Shown: positions 15,725 to 24,393 of the stretch, piece after piece | How positions within the stretch are numbered: the stretch's first letter is position 1 | How the letters are laid out: each line of letters starts with the position of its first letter | Assembly (NCBI GenBank): GCA_964477265.1 | Contig: CAYZDJ010000003.1 | Location: 1-64,000, forward strand | DNA: 64,000 nt | Origin: CAIVPM01 sp964477265 | Lineage (GTDB): Bacteria; Bacteroidota; Bacteroidia; Chitinophagales; Chitinophagaceae | Direction of reading: 5' to 3' | Notes under the pieces: model-generated | Seen by the model: only the letters and a program-made list of their open reading frames with translations | Told to the model about the DNA's origin: nothing | Databases searched by the model: none | Translations under genes and position numbers: made by a program

Positions 15725-17215
15725 TTAACTCAAGCTCCAACTCATTCCTCCATCTTTTTCATCTTTTAAGCTAATGCCCATTCCTGTTAACTCATTTCTT
15801 ATTTTATCGCTGGTTACAAAATCTTTTTTTGCTTTAGCTTCCTTACGCATATCTATCAATAATTGCATCACATCATCTAACTTATTACTTGTAGAATCAG
15901 CGTTTTCATTTCTTAAACCAAATACATCAAACAAATAACTACGCAATGTTTTTTGCAATAAATCCATTCCTTCTTTGCTTATTTCTTCTGCTTTTATTTG
16001 TCCTCCTTTTAATGAATTAACAATACTTGCTAGCTCAAATAAATTACCAATTGTTTTTGCAGTATTAAAATCATCATCCATGCATTCCTTGCAATTAGCT
16101 GCAATGGTTTCAATCTTTGTATCCAATTCTGTTTTATCCTTACTATTAACTGTTAACTGTAAACTATTAACTATGTCAAAAGCTTCCATCAAACGCTTCA
16201 CTCCTTTTTCAGCATCCTGCAAACCTTTAACATTAATATCTAACTCACTTGAATAATGCGATTGCAAAAACAAAAACTTTAACACACTTGGTGCATAACC
16301 TTTATCTAATAATGGATGATTGCCACTTACAAATTCCATTGGCAAAATTGAATTGCCAAAGCTTTTGCTCATTTTTTGTCCATTAAAATTAAGCATATTG
16401 GTGTGCAACCAATACTTCGCTCCTTTATGGTTGCAGCTACCTACATTTTGTGCAATCTCACACTCGTGATGAGGGAATTTTAAATCCATGCCACCACCAT
16501 GAATGTCAAAAGTTTCGCCTAAATATTTTGTGCTCATTGCACTGCACTCTAAATGCCAGCCAGGAAAACCCTTGCCCCATGGACTGTTCCATTGCATAAT
16601 ATGTTCTGGACTTGCTTTTTTCCATAAAGCAAAATCAATTGAATTTCTTTTTTCTTCCTGACCATCAAGGTCTCTGTAACCTGCCATTAAATCATCAATA
16701 TTTCTACCACTTAATTCGCCATAATTATGTGCAGCATTATACTTTGATACGTCAAAATAAATTGAACCATTTACTTCATAAGCAAATCCATTTTTCAGCA
16801 AGGTTTCAATCATTTCAATTTGCTCTACAATATGGCCAGTTGCTGTAGGCTCAATAGTTGGAGGAATAGTATTGAAAGCATCCATAATTCTACGAAAGCT
16901 TACAGAATATTTTTGTACAATTTCCATTGGCTCCAAACTTTCAAGTTTTGCCTGAGATTCCATCCTGTTCACACCTTCGCCACGCTCGTTTGTCAAATGT
17001 CCTGCATCAGTAATATTTCTTACATAACGAACTTTATAACCCAAATAAGTAAGGTAACGATATATCATATCAAACGAACAAAAGGTTCTTAAATTACCTA
17101 CATGTGGCTCGCTGTAAACTGTAGGCCCACACACGTACAAACCAACGTGGTTGGGCGTTATAGACTTAAACTCTTCTTTTTGTCGAGTTAATGTGTTATA
17201 TATTTTTAGAGGCAT
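15725..17215 (-). CDS. cysS: Cysteinyl-tRNA synthetase
   Basis: Charges tRNA-Cys. A class I synthetase of 496 residues, the normal length. The zinc/active-site start LYVCGPTVYSEPHVGNLRT carries the HIGH-like PHVGN signature; the second zinc region is WHLECSAMS, followed by GGGMDLKFPHHECE, and KMSKS is intact in NGQKMSKSFGNS. The C-terminal DALR-type helical domain continues to the end. ATG at 17215, MPLKIYNTLT, is standard. Two AATCTTCAAAT repeats lie just upstream. Confidence 0.97.
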   Translation of the reverse strand: MPLKIYNTLTRQKEEFKSITPNHVGLYVCGPTVYSEPHVGNLRTFCSFDMIYRYLTYLGYKVRYVRNITDAGHLTNERGEGVNRMESQAKLESLEPMEIVQKYSVSFRRIMDAFNTIPPTIEPTATGHIVEQIEMIETLLKNGFAYEVNGSIYFDVSKYNAAHNYGELSGRNIDDLMAGYRDLDGQEEKRNSIDFALWKKASPEHIMQWNSPWGKGFPGWHLECSAMSTKYLGETFDIHGGGMDLKFPHHECEIAQNVGSCNHKGAKYWLHTNMLNFNGQKMSKSFGNSILPMEFVSGNHPLLDKGYAPSVLKFLFLQSHYSSELDINVKGLQDAEKGVKRLMEAFDIVNSLQLTVNSKDKTELDTKIETIAANCKECMDDDFNTAKTIGNLFELASIVNSLKGGQIKAEEISKEGMDLLQKTLRSYLFDVFGLRNENADSTSNKLDDVMQLLIDMRKEAKAKKDFVTSDKIRNELTGMGISLKDEKDGGMSWSLS

Positions 17216-17229
17216 AATTTTAATTTCTG

Positions 17230-17297
17230 ATTTGAAGATTTCTAATTTGAAGATTATTGAGAAAATTGTTTATTTAATTAATTTTTGAATCTTCAAA
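17230..17297 (-). repeat. AATCTTCAAAT-family repeats before cysS
   Basis: Two copies in one orientation (17230-17240, 17245-17255) and an inverted partner (17288-17297), lying between cysS and the small secreted-protein gene. Confidence 0.6.
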
Positions 17298-17309
17298 CCA
17301 AATTTGTAA

Positions 17310-17696
17310 TTAAAAAGGTAGCTTTTGTATTGCTACAACAAATTTCTTTGTTTCAACAAGCTTATCAGTTGCTTTATCAAAAACAGTAACTGTTACATTG
17401 TTTTCTTTTAAGTTGCCAAGCTGGTAAAAGTTTTTTGTTAGTTTATTTATTTCGCCATCAGTGGCCTTTATATAATATTCAATTTTTTGCTTGCTATCAG
17501 CAGTTAGAATAATGGCATTGTCCACATCAAAATATAAAGTGTCTGCATTATTTGTTCTTATAATACCTGTAGCAACTTTATTTTTTGCAGGTTGCTGTGG
17601 TACATTCTTTTTTATTAGAGTTTGTTTTTTAGCTTGTGCTTTTGATATAAAAGGCAATCCACAAACCATAAAAACCATTAAATACTTTTTCATCAA
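17310..17696 (-). CDS. Small secreted protein of unknown function
   Basis: A 128-residue protein with a clear signal peptide (MMKKYLMVFMVCGLPFISKAQA). The mature part is short, lysine-rich and apparently beta-rich (VTVTVFDKATDKLVETKKFVV at the end), reminiscent of a small immunoglobulin-like periplasmic domain, but I do not recognise a family. It lies 94 bases upstream of cysS on the same strand and divergent from the methyltransferase. Confidence 0.6.
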   Translation of the reverse strand: MMKKYLMVFMVCGLPFISKAQAKKQTLIKKNVPQQPAKNKVATGIIRTNNADTLYFDVDNAIILTADSKQKIEYYIKATDGEINKLTKNFYQLGNLKENNVTVTVFDKATDKLVETKKFVVAIQKLPF

Positions 17697-17785
17697 GTTA
17701 CTTTTAAGTTCAGCGAAAATAGTGGTTGCACATATTTTTCACATCAAACATCGCTACAAAAAATAAAAACTTTGCTACATCAATA

Positions 17786-17793
17786 TACATTTG
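17786..17793 (+). promoter_or_regulatory. Candidate -7 box TACATTTG
   Basis: Exact TAnnTTTG match 19 bases before the methyltransferase ATG at 17812; no properly spaced -33 box. Confidence 0.4.
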
Positions 17794-17811
17794 TATAAAT
17801 CAACATTTTTT

Positions 17812-18546
17812 ATGATTGCTTTTATAGAAAAAATTAAACTGAAGCACCGAGCCAATAAGTATAAAAATAAAGATGACAAAGGTGGTATAGCTTACATTTT
17901 ACAAAACATTAAAGCTGGTCAAACTGTTTTAGATATTGGTTGCCACAAAGCAGGCTATTTGTATTTTATGCAACAAAAAGTAGGCAGCACAGGCAAAGTT
18001 GTTGCTTTTGAACCTCAGAGTTTATTACATAATTATATTAAAAAAATAATTGCAGTTTGCAACTGGAAAAATGTAAAGGTTGAACACCTTGCTTTAAGCG
18101 ATAGTAAAGGAGTTGTAACACTTTTTATTCCTTCAAATAAAAAAAGTAAGGCATCGTCTCCAGGTGCAACAATTGTTAACCAAACCAATACTGAAAATAT
18201 TGATATAACAGAGCAGGTTAACACAAATACACTTGATGATTATTGTACAGAAAATAATTTACAACCCAATCTTTTAAAGATTGATGTTGAAGGAAATGAG
18301 CTGCGTGTTTTGGTTGGTGGTATTGAAACAATTAAAAAACACAAACCAAAAATTATTATTGAATGTGAAGCAAGGCATGTGGGAAAAGAAAAAGTGCTTG
18401 AAACCTTTAAATACTTGCTACAATTGGGTTACAAAGGATATTTTATTGAAGATGTAAATAAAATTGCATTAGATAAATTTGATTTTGAGCAGCACCAAAA
18501 CACAAATAACATGCATCACTATTGCAACAATTTTGTTTTTGAATAA
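17812..18546 (+). CDS. FkbM-family methyltransferase
   Basis: A 244-residue SAM-dependent methyltransferase. Motif I is VLDIGCHKAGYLYFM, followed by KVVAFEPQ (acidic residue that binds SAM ribose), and the family signature LKIDVEGNELRVLVGG lies around 165-180. FkbM proteins O-methylate polyketides, sugars or lipids; the substrate here cannot be predicted. I choose the ATG at 17812 because the upstream start is a TTG and the promoter box ends at 17793. Single gene, followed by the divergently unrelated AIM24 gene on the same strand. Confidence 0.85.
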   Translation: MIAFIEKIKLKHRANKYKNKDDKGGIAYILQNIKAGQTVLDIGCHKAGYLYFMQQKVGSTGKVVAFEPQSLLHNYIKKIIAVCNWKNVKVEHLALSDSKGVVTLFIPSNKKSKASSPGATIVNQTNTENIDITEQVNTNTLDDYCTENNLQPNLLKIDVEGNELRVLVGGIETIKKHKPKIIIECEARHVGKEKVLETFKYLLQLGYKGYFIEDVNKIALDKFDFEQHQNTNNMHHYCNNFVFE

Positions 18547-18569
18547 ACGAATTTTATTATTAAAAAAGA

Positions 18570-18599
18570 TTGAATAGCTTGTAATAAAAAGTATATTTG
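18570..18599 (+). promoter_or_regulatory. Bacteroidota-type promoter: TTG-N19-TATATTTG
   Basis: TTG at 18570-18572, 19-base spacer, exact -7 box TATATTTG at 18592-18599, 25 bases before the AIM24-family gene. Confidence 0.6.
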
Positions 18600-18624
18600 A
18601 TATACAAATAATCTAAAATTTTAT

Positions 18625-19419
18625 ATGAGAAATAATCACGAAATTGATTACAAAATTTATGGCGAGGAAATGCAATATGTTGAGGTAGAGTTTGACCCAC
18701 AGGAAACAGCAGTTGCAGAGCCTGGTAGCTTTATGATGATGGACGATGGCTTGCAAATGCAAACTATTTTTGGAGATGGAAGTGCACAGCAAAACAATAG
18801 TTTATTAGGCAAGTTATTTAGTGCTGGAAAAAGAATGCTTGTAGGCGAAAATTTATTTATGACTGCATATACAAATATTTCCAACACTAAAAAGCAAGTA
18901 TGTTTTGCAGCACCTTATGCAGGTAAAATTATACCATTGGATTTGCAGCAACTTGGCGGAAAAGTTATTTGCCAAAAGGATGCATTTTTATGTGCAGCAA
19001 AGGGAGTTGCTATTGGAATTGAGTTTCAAAAAAAATTGGGTACAGGCTTATTTGGTGGCGAAGGTTTTATTATGGAAAAATTGGAGGGTGATGGAATGGC
19101 TTTTTTGCATGCAGGAGGTTATGTGCAGGAAAAAACGTTGCAACCTGGTGAGTTAATTAAAATAGATACAGGTTGTATAGTTGGCTTTACTGCAAGTGTA
19201 GATTATGATATACAATTTGTTGGTGGTATTAAAAATACTTTGTTTGGTGGCGAAGGTTTGTTTTTTGCAACACTACGTGGGCCAGGAAAAGTATGGATAC
19301 AAAGTTTGCCAGTAAGCAGGTTGGCAAGCAGAATATTAAGTTATGGAACATATAGCAGAAAAGAAGAAGGAAGTGTTTTGGGTGGACTTGGAAATTTAAT
19401 TGATGGAGATGGCTGGTAA
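18625..19419 (+). CDS. TIGR00266/AIM24-family protein
   Basis: A 264-residue protein of the AIM24/TIGR00266 family: repeated glycine-rich beta segments such as VAEPGSFMMMDDGLQMQT near 30-48, GTGLFGGEGFIMEKLEGDG and a second similar NTLFGGEGLFFATLRGPG repeat. The fold is a trimeric beta-prism-like barrel. Function in bacteria is not established; mitochondrial AIM24 affects cristae organisation. The C-terminus is glycine-rich. It has its own promoter and terminator. Confidence 0.85.
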   Translation: MRNNHEIDYKIYGEEMQYVEVEFDPQETAVAEPGSFMMMDDGLQMQTIFGDGSAQQNNSLLGKLFSAGKRMLVGENLFMTAYTNISNTKKQVCFAAPYAGKIIPLDLQQLGGKVICQKDAFLCAAKGVAIGIEFQKKLGTGLFGGEGFIMEKLEGDGMAFLHAGGYVQEKTLQPGELIKIDTGCIVGFTASVDYDIQFVGGIKNTLFGGEGLFFATLRGPGKVWIQSLPVSRLASRILSYGTYSRKEEGSVLGGLGNLIDGDGW

Positions 19420-19444
19420 TTTTTTACAGATAATATATTTAAAA

Positions 19445-19478
19445 AATAATGCTTCAAATTTTGAAGCATTATTTTTTT
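19445..19478. terminator. Bidirectional terminator between AIM24 gene and recX
   Basis: 13-bp stem (AATAATGCTTCAA, 19445-19457, with 19461-19473), 3-base loop, T tract on the plus strand and A tract upstream. It overlaps the last codons of recX. Confidence 0.82.
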
Positions 19479-19945
19479 GTAACAGACAAGTTTTTTAAAA
19501 TCTCATTTATTAAGTTTAATTCAAATCCTTTTTGTTGCAAATAGCTTTTAGTCTTGTAGTTTTTCTCTATTTGTTTACCCTTTAAAGCTGCATAATATTT
19601 TTTACAAATCTTTTCAAGTACTAGTAAATACTCATCTTCATCAATTTGTTGTAATGCTTTTTTTATGTTGTAAATACTTACCTTGTGTTGTTGCAGTTCG
19701 TATTTAATTTTTACTTTACCCCAATTTTTTATCCTGAATTTTCCACCAGCAAACAAGGTTGCAAAACGTTCTTCATTTAAAAAATTTTCTTCTATAAGTG
19801 TTGTAATAATATTATCTACTTCTATTGACTTTAAACCATATTCAAATAGCTTATTTCTTGTTTCAAAATGGCTGCGTTCCTGGTAAGCACAGTATTGCTT
19901 TATTTTTTGAAGTGCTTGCTCTGGTGTAAGATTTTGCTTGTACAC
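19469..19945 (-). CDS. recX: RecX-family regulatory protein
   Basis: A 158-residue helical protein with the RecX three-helix repeats: ALQKIKQYCAYQERSHFETRNKL, then IEENFLNEERFATLFAGGKFR, and KIKYELQQHKVS. RecX binds RecA filaments and limits recombinase activity. Here it is not next to recA, which lies ~34 kb away. It lies 2 bases downstream of the DUF2480 gene and is probably cotranscribed with it. Confidence 0.9.
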   Translation of the reverse strand: MYKQNLTPEQALQKIKQYCAYQERSHFETRNKLFEYGLKSIEVDNIITTLIEENFLNEERFATLFAGGKFRIKNWGKVKIKYELQQHKVSIYNIKKALQQIDEDEYLLVLEKICKKYYAALKGKQIEKNYKTKSYLQQKGFELNLINEILKNLSVTKK

Positions 19946-19947
19946 AA

Positions 19948-20463
19948 TTATTTTGCAATACTTTTTTTATAAATTGGTACAGTGCTGCAGGGCTCGCCAT
20001 ACATGATGCTTTTTGCAACAGGCTTTAATTTGTGCGTTATGGCAACATAGGCACTTGCAGGAATATCAACCTCGCCACAACCCTTTACCACAACACGTTT
20101 GTCTATATATTCATCAGCATTTATTTTTTCTATTGCAAGCAAAATTTGTGTTTCAACCAAATTATTTTCATTGCCAAAAACAACATTTATAGCAACAGGT
20201 TGCAAATAAGATGCAGCCAACATATAAGCCCACATTGGAATAATGGCATCTGCACTGCAAGTAATGCAAACATTTTTGTTTTCAAAACCAGTCCAGTTTG
20301 TAGTTTTTAAAGCTTCCCTGTAGTCCTTTTCCTTCAATATTAAACCCATAAATAAATAGTCTTTTAAATCAAAAACCTTTATTTCTTGTTTAGGGGAAAA
20401 GTCAGCCAGGTCAAGTGTTATAATACCGCTTTCAGCAACTTTATTTATTATTTCGTTTGTCAT
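19948..20463 (-). CDS. DUF2480 family protein
   Basis: A 171-residue protein typical of Bacteroidota (DUF2480). Features: DLADFSPKQEIKVFDLKDYLFMGLILKEKDYR near the start, then NVCITCSADAIIPMWAYMLAASYL and KGCGEVDIPASAYV. Cysteines in CITCSAD and KGCGE might bind metal, but function is unknown. I place the start at the ATG at 20463; the longer reading begins with a TTG inside a dispersed repeat. Followed after 2 bases by recX. Confidence 0.8.
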   Translation of the reverse strand: MTNEIINKVAESGIITLDLADFSPKQEIKVFDLKDYLFMGLILKEKDYREALKTTNWTGFENKNVCITCSADAIIPMWAYMLAASYLQPVAINVVFGNENNLVETQILLAIEKINADEYIDKRVVVKGCGEVDIPASAYVAITHKLKPVAKSIMYGEPCSTVPIYKKSIAK

Positions 20464-20472
20464 TTTATTTTC

Positions 20473-20505
20473 ACGCAAAGCTACATAAGAAGCAAAGTCA
20501 CAAAG
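20473..20505 (-). repeat. ACGCAAAGCTACATAAG dispersed repeat, copy 1
   Basis: About 33 bases directly upstream of the DUF2480 gene; nearly identical to the segment upstream of psuG (21468-21501). The minus strand reads CTTTGTGAC...CTTTGCGT, a motif common in Bacteroidota leaders. Confidence 0.7.
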
Positions 20506-20533
20506 TTTTTATTTCTTATTTAATAAACTTTCA

Positions 20534-21448
20534 TTAAACACCAATCATTGACTTTGCAATTTCCGCACCAAGCTTTGCATTATGCTTTATCAATGCAATA
20601 TTGGCTTCAAGGCTTTCGCCACCAGTATGCTGTGCTATGTATTGTAAAATAAAAGGTGTTACTTCTTTACCTTTAATATTATTTTCATTAGCTGCTTGCA
20701 ATGCTTGCTGAATATGGTTTTCCATTGCACTTGCAGGCACTTCATTTTCCTTAGGAATTGGGTTTGCAATCATTACACTTCCATTTAAACCCAATGCCCA
20801 TTTGGTTTGCAGCATTGCTGCAATTTCTTGTGGTGTGTTTAATTGCAATGGTGTAGTGTAATTACTTTCATTACTGTAAAAACTTGGAAATGCTTTTTGG
20901 TTATAGGTAACAACAGGAACACCAAGTGTTTCAAGGTATTCAAGTGTCAAACCAATATCTAAAATAGATTTTATGCCAGCACTTACAACAGCAACATTTG
21001 TTTGTGCCATTTCTGTTAAGTCAGCACTTATGTCCATCGTTTTTTCTGCACCACGATGCACACCACCAATACCACCTGTTACAAAAATTTTTATACCAGC
21101 CATACTTGCAATTCTCATAGTTGCAGCAACAGTTGTAGCACCAAATAATTTTTTACTTACCACATAAGGCATATCTCTCAAACTCACTTTCCACACATTT
21201 TTTTCCTTGCCAAAAGTTTCAATCTCTTCTTTACTTAAACCAACACAACACCTGCCATTTATGATTGCTATTGTTGCAGGCACAGCACCATTTTGTAAAA
21301 TAATTTCTTCTACAGCCAATGCTGTTTCTACATTTTTAGGATAAGGCATTCCGTGAGAAATAATAGTGCTTTCAAGAGCCACAACAGGCTTGCCTTGCTG
21401 TAATGCTTGTGCAACAGTTGGGTGTATTTGTAAAAAGGAATTTTGCAT
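20534..21448 (-). CDS. psuG: Pseudouridine-5'-phosphate glycosidase
   Basis: Cleaves pseudouridine 5'-phosphate to uracil and ribose 5-phosphate. The 304-residue protein has the family signature VALESTIISHGMPYPKN near the N-terminus, then FVTGGIGGVHRGAE, the DISADLTEMAQ region and a conserved MIANPIP segment. Length is normal. I prefer ATG 21448 to the TTG at 21463. No psuK kinase or nucleoside transporter gene is adjacent, so substrate supply must come from elsewhere. Confidence 0.93.
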   Translation of the reverse strand: MQNSFLQIHPTVAQALQQGKPVVALESTIISHGMPYPKNVETALAVEEIILQNGAVPATIAIINGRCCVGLSKEEIETFGKEKNVWKVSLRDMPYVVSKKLFGATTVAATMRIASMAGIKIFVTGGIGGVHRGAEKTMDISADLTEMAQTNVAVVSAGIKSILDIGLTLEYLETLGVPVVTYNQKAFPSFYSNESNYTTPLQLNTPQEIAAMLQTKWALGLNGSVMIANPIPKENEVPASAMENHIQQALQAANENNIKGKEVTPFILQYIAQHTGGESLEANIALIKHNAKLGAEIAKSMIGV

Positions 21449-21467
21449 ATAAAATAAAATCAATTTT

Positions 21468-21501
21468 ACGCAAAGCTACATAAGCAGTAAAGAACACAAA
21501 G
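21468..21501 (-). repeat. ACGCAAAGCTACATAAG dispersed repeat, copy 2
   Basis: Located just upstream of psuG. Shares ACGCAAAGCTACATAAG exactly with copy 1, with similar AAAG/ACAAAG spacing after it. Confidence 0.7.
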
Positions 21502-21523
21502 CATTATTCAAAAAAATTGTACA

Positions 21524-21548
21524 TCTAAAATCGTACATCGTAAATAAT
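21524..21548 (+). repeat. AAATCGTACATCGTAAAT repeat, copy 1
   Basis: Precedes the crotonase gene by 25 bases. The same 18-base core occurs at 34404-34426 (reverse), 60721-60741 and 63934-63958. Confidence 0.8.
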
Positions 21549-21573
21549 CTCACATCTTCGCAAAAACAATTTT

Positions 21574-22353
21574 ATGAGTTATACAACATTGCTTACATCA
21601 TTAGAAAATAATATTCTTACAATAACCATTAATCGTCCAGATAAATTAAATGCTTTAAACAAAGATGTATTTACAGACCTGAATAATGTGGTTGATGAAA
21701 TTGAAAATACACCAGAAATAAGAAGTGCAATTATTACTGGCAGTGGCAGCAAAGCGTTTGTTGCAGGTGCTGATATTGCTGAATTTAGCAGCTATAACAA
21801 AGAACAGGCAATGGCTTTGGCAAAACGTGGACAAAACATTTTTTTTAAAATAGAAAATTGCAGCAAGCCAATTGTTGCGTGTGTAAATGGTTTTGCTTTA
21901 GGTGGTGGTTTAGAACTTGCAATGAGTTGTCATTTCAGGCTTGCAAGTGATAATGCAAAGTTTGGCCAGCCAGAAGTAAACCTTGGTTTAATACCTGGTT
22001 ATGGTGGCACGCAAAGGCTTGCACAACTTATTGGAAAAGGCAGGGCAATTGAATTATTGATAAGTGCCAATATGATAGATGCTGCTACAGCATTGAGTTT
22101 TGGCTTAGTAAATTATGTTACAACGCAAGAAGAACTATTGCCAAAAGCAATTAATATTTTAACAACAGTAAATAGCAAAGCACCAATTGCTGTTGCCAAT
22201 TGTATTAAAGCAGCAAATGCTATTTTTGATGAAACTAAAAATGGTTTTGATGAAGAAGTAAAGGCATTTGGCAATTGCTTTGAAACAGCAGATATGAAAG
22301 AAGGCGTAGCTGCTTTTTTAGAAAAAAGGAAGGCAAGTTTTACAGGCAAATAA
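21574..22353 (+). CDS. Enoyl-CoA hydratase/isomerase (crotonase family)
   Basis: A 259-residue crotonase, standard length. The oxyanion-hole segments KAFVAGADIAEF and CVNGFALGGGLELAM are present. The second catalytic glutamate position is seen in GQPEVNLGLIPGYGGTQRL, so hydratase activity toward short-chain enoyl-CoA is likely. It probably acts in fatty-acid oxidation or butyrate-type metabolism; no other beta-oxidation genes are adjacent. Single-gene unit with its own terminator. Confidence 0.9.
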   Translation: MSYTTLLTSLENNILTITINRPDKLNALNKDVFTDLNNVVDEIENTPEIRSAIITGSGSKAFVAGADIAEFSSYNKEQAMALAKRGQNIFFKIENCSKPIVACVNGFALGGGLELAMSCHFRLASDNAKFGQPEVNLGLIPGYGGTQRLAQLIGKGRAIELLISANMIDAATALSFGLVNYVTTQEELLPKAINILTTVNSKAPIAVANCIKAANAIFDETKNGFDEEVKAFGNCFETADMKEGVAAFLEKRKASFTGK

Positions 22354-22376
22354 CTTTTGCCAAAAAGATACTTATA

Positions 22377-22407
22377 AAAAATGCTGTGTTAAAAACACAG
22401 CATTTTA
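22377..22407. terminator. Bidirectional terminator after crotonase gene
   Basis: 14-bp perfect stem AAAATGCTGTGTT(A)... paired with AACACAGCATTTT, 3-base loop, A/T runs on both sides; shared by convergent genes. Confidence 0.85.
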
Positions 22408-22413
22408 AATATT

Positions 22414-23769
22414 TTAATTCTTTTCTTCAAATAAATCTTTCTTATCTGTTTTATTGATTTTATCTCCTTCCTTTAAAGTTTTGCTTACAAGGTTATATGG
22501 ACCAGTTATAACTTGTTCTCCAACCTTTAATCCATCTATTACCTGTATATAATTTAAGTCTTGAATAGCGGTTTTAACTTTAACTTTTTTTACAGTTGTT
22601 GTTTTGCTATCATAAACAAATACTACTTCGTCAAAATCATTTGTAGTTGTATTTTTTGTTTCAGTATTTGTATTGTCGTCCTGTGGTTTGTCTTCTTTTT
22701 TTGTTGCAGTTTTCGTAGCGTTTTTATCTTGCTTATCTCTTGTGGTTACAGCATTTAAAGGCACTGCAACAACATTTACTTCTCTACGTGTTTGAATTTC
22801 AGTGCTTGCACTCATACCTGGCCTAAATGGAAAACTACCTTTTTTTATAAGGTCAACATAAGTTTCCTTTAACAATCTTATGTGCACTTTATAATTGGTA
22901 ACATCTGTTGATGTGCCAGTTAATGAAGTTGTGTTTGGGTTGGCAATTTTATAAACCAAACCTTTAAATTTTTTATTGCTGTAAGCATCAATGCTAATAA
23001 TGGCAGTATCGCCAATCTTTACTTTTGGAATATCATTTTCACCAACATCAACCTGTGCTACAATACTGTTCATATCTGCAATGCGTAACATTTCTGTACC
23101 AACATTAAAGCTATTGCCAGCAACACGTTCACCCTTTTTCACACTCAATAAACTTACCACTCCATCCATTGGTGCCATAATAGTTGTGCGAGACAAATCT
23201 TTATTGGCACGTTGCAGTTGTGCTTGTGCACTTTGAATACCAGCTTCATTGCTTTTTAATCCTTCTTTCGATGCATTATAATTTGCTTTTGCAGATAAAT
23301 AAGATTGCAACGCCTGTTCGAATTCGCTTTTTGAAATTACTTTATCATCAAGCAATTTTTTTTGCCTGTTATAATTTGCTTCAGCCTGGTCAAGTGCTGC
23401 TTTTAGTGCATTAATGCTTTCGTTGGCATTAGAATATTGTGCTTGTGCCTGTGTTACTCCTGCAGCACTTTGGTCTCTCTGGCTACTGTAAATATCTGCA
23501 TAAATACGTGCAAGCAATTGTCCTTTATGAACGCTATCACCTTCGTTAACTTCAAGTGCCACAACTTCTCCACTAATATCTGGGCTAACTTTCACCTCAA
23601 CCTCTGGATATACCTTGCCACTTGCATTTACTGTTTCTACAATCGTTCTTTTTTCAACAGTTTCTACAACAGCTTTTATACCTTCCTTACTATCATCATT
23701 TTTTAAAAGAAATAGAACAACAATTAAAACAACCACACCTATAATGAGCCAAAGTATTTTCTTATTCAT
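22414..23769 (-). CDS. Periplasmic adaptor protein of an efflux system (HlyD/MacA-type)
   Basis: A 451-residue membrane-fusion protein. It has one N-terminal membrane anchor (LWLIIGVVVLIVVLFLL), a biotinyl-lipoyl-like segment split by a long alpha-hairpin of Ala/Gln/Asn-rich heptads (about 90-195), and beta-barrel and membrane-proximal domains. A Thr/Asn/Lys-rich low-complexity insert (TATKKEDKPQDDNTNTETKN) lies near 360-385. Such adaptors bridge an inner-membrane pump (ABC MacB or RND) and an outer-membrane channel. No pump or TolC gene is adjacent, so the partner is encoded elsewhere. Start: ATG 23769, MNKKILW; the upstream extension is not conserved-looking. Confidence 0.88.
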   Translation of the reverse strand: MNKKILWLIIGVVVLIVVLFLLKNDDSKEGIKAVVETVEKRTIVETVNASGKVYPEVEVKVSPDISGEVVALEVNEGDSVHKGQLLARIYADIYSSQRDQSAAGVTQAQAQYSNANESINALKAALDQAEANYNRQKKLLDDKVISKSEFEQALQSYLSAKANYNASKEGLKSNEAGIQSAQAQLQRANKDLSRTTIMAPMDGVVSLLSVKKGERVAGNSFNVGTEMLRIADMNSIVAQVDVGENDIPKVKIGDTAIISIDAYSNKKFKGLVYKIANPNTTSLTGTSTDVTNYKVHIRLLKETYVDLIKKGSFPFRPGMSASTEIQTRREVNVVAVPLNAVTTRDKQDKNATKTATKKEDKPQDDNTNTETKNTTTNDFDEVVFVYDSKTTTVKKVKVKTAIQDLNYIQVIDGLKVGEQVITGPYNLVSKTLKEGDKINKTDKKDLFEEKN

Positions 23770-23874
23770 ATTTTTTGTTTGAATTACACAAAAATAATTG
23801 TGCAATAGTTGTGTGAGATATTATTTTATTGATGGTTGTTGAAGTGTTTAAAAGGAAACTGATTACAAAATATA

Positions 23875-24393
23875 TTACTTGCTAATGCTGCTCACAATTT
23901 CTCCTAATTCAACATCAATACCATTTCCTTTTCCATACTCAACAACACGCCCCACTTCTGTTCCATCGTTTTTTAAAACTATAAAGCAAGGAACATTTTT
24001 AATATTATATTTTTCAGACAATTCGTTACCACTTTGTTTTTGCCTGTCAACACCCACCAAAGTAATTTTCTTTTCAGGATATTTACTGGCATCAACCAGT
24101 TTATAAAACATTGGTAAAAGATTATGTGTGTCTTCGCACCAGGTACCTCCAAAAACTATCATCTTAAAATCATTCTTTCTTTCAGCAAAAGCTTTTACTG
24201 CATTGGAAGATGGATTAGCAAATTTATAATTAGTGCCAAACCAGCCAAACGCAGTGTCAGCAACAATTGCATCACGATTGATAACTCCTTGCAATACCTT
24301 TTCATTTCTATCGTTGTACATAGTTTTATATGAAATTTTTTGTGCTGTATTGCAACTCAAAAAAATAATGGAAAGAATAAATAAATATTGCAT
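23875..24393 (-). CDS. Thioredoxin-like lipoprotein with single active-site cysteine
   Basis: A 172-residue protein with a lipoprotein signal (Cys14). The thioredoxin fold is seen from ~75: FGGTWCEDTH (85-90) where CxxC is expected, and the cis-proline region KNVPCFIVL. The second active-site cysteine is replaced (Cys86-Glu-Asp-Thr89), so a normal disulfide reductase cycle is not expected; it could be a thiol chaperone, peroxide sensor or monothiol enzyme. It is followed on the same strand by the efflux adaptor gene 105 bases later, and its upstream MerR-type regulator gene is adjacent without a gap. Confidence 0.75.
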   Translation of the reverse strand: MQYLFILSIIFLSCNTAQKISYKTMYNDRNEKVLQGVINRDAIVADTAFGWFGTNYKFANPSSNAVKAFAERKNDFKMIVFGGTWCEDTHNLLPMFYKLVDASKYPEKKITLVGVDRQKQSGNELSEKYNIKNVPCFIVLKNDGTEVGRVVEYGKGNGIDVELGEIVSSISK

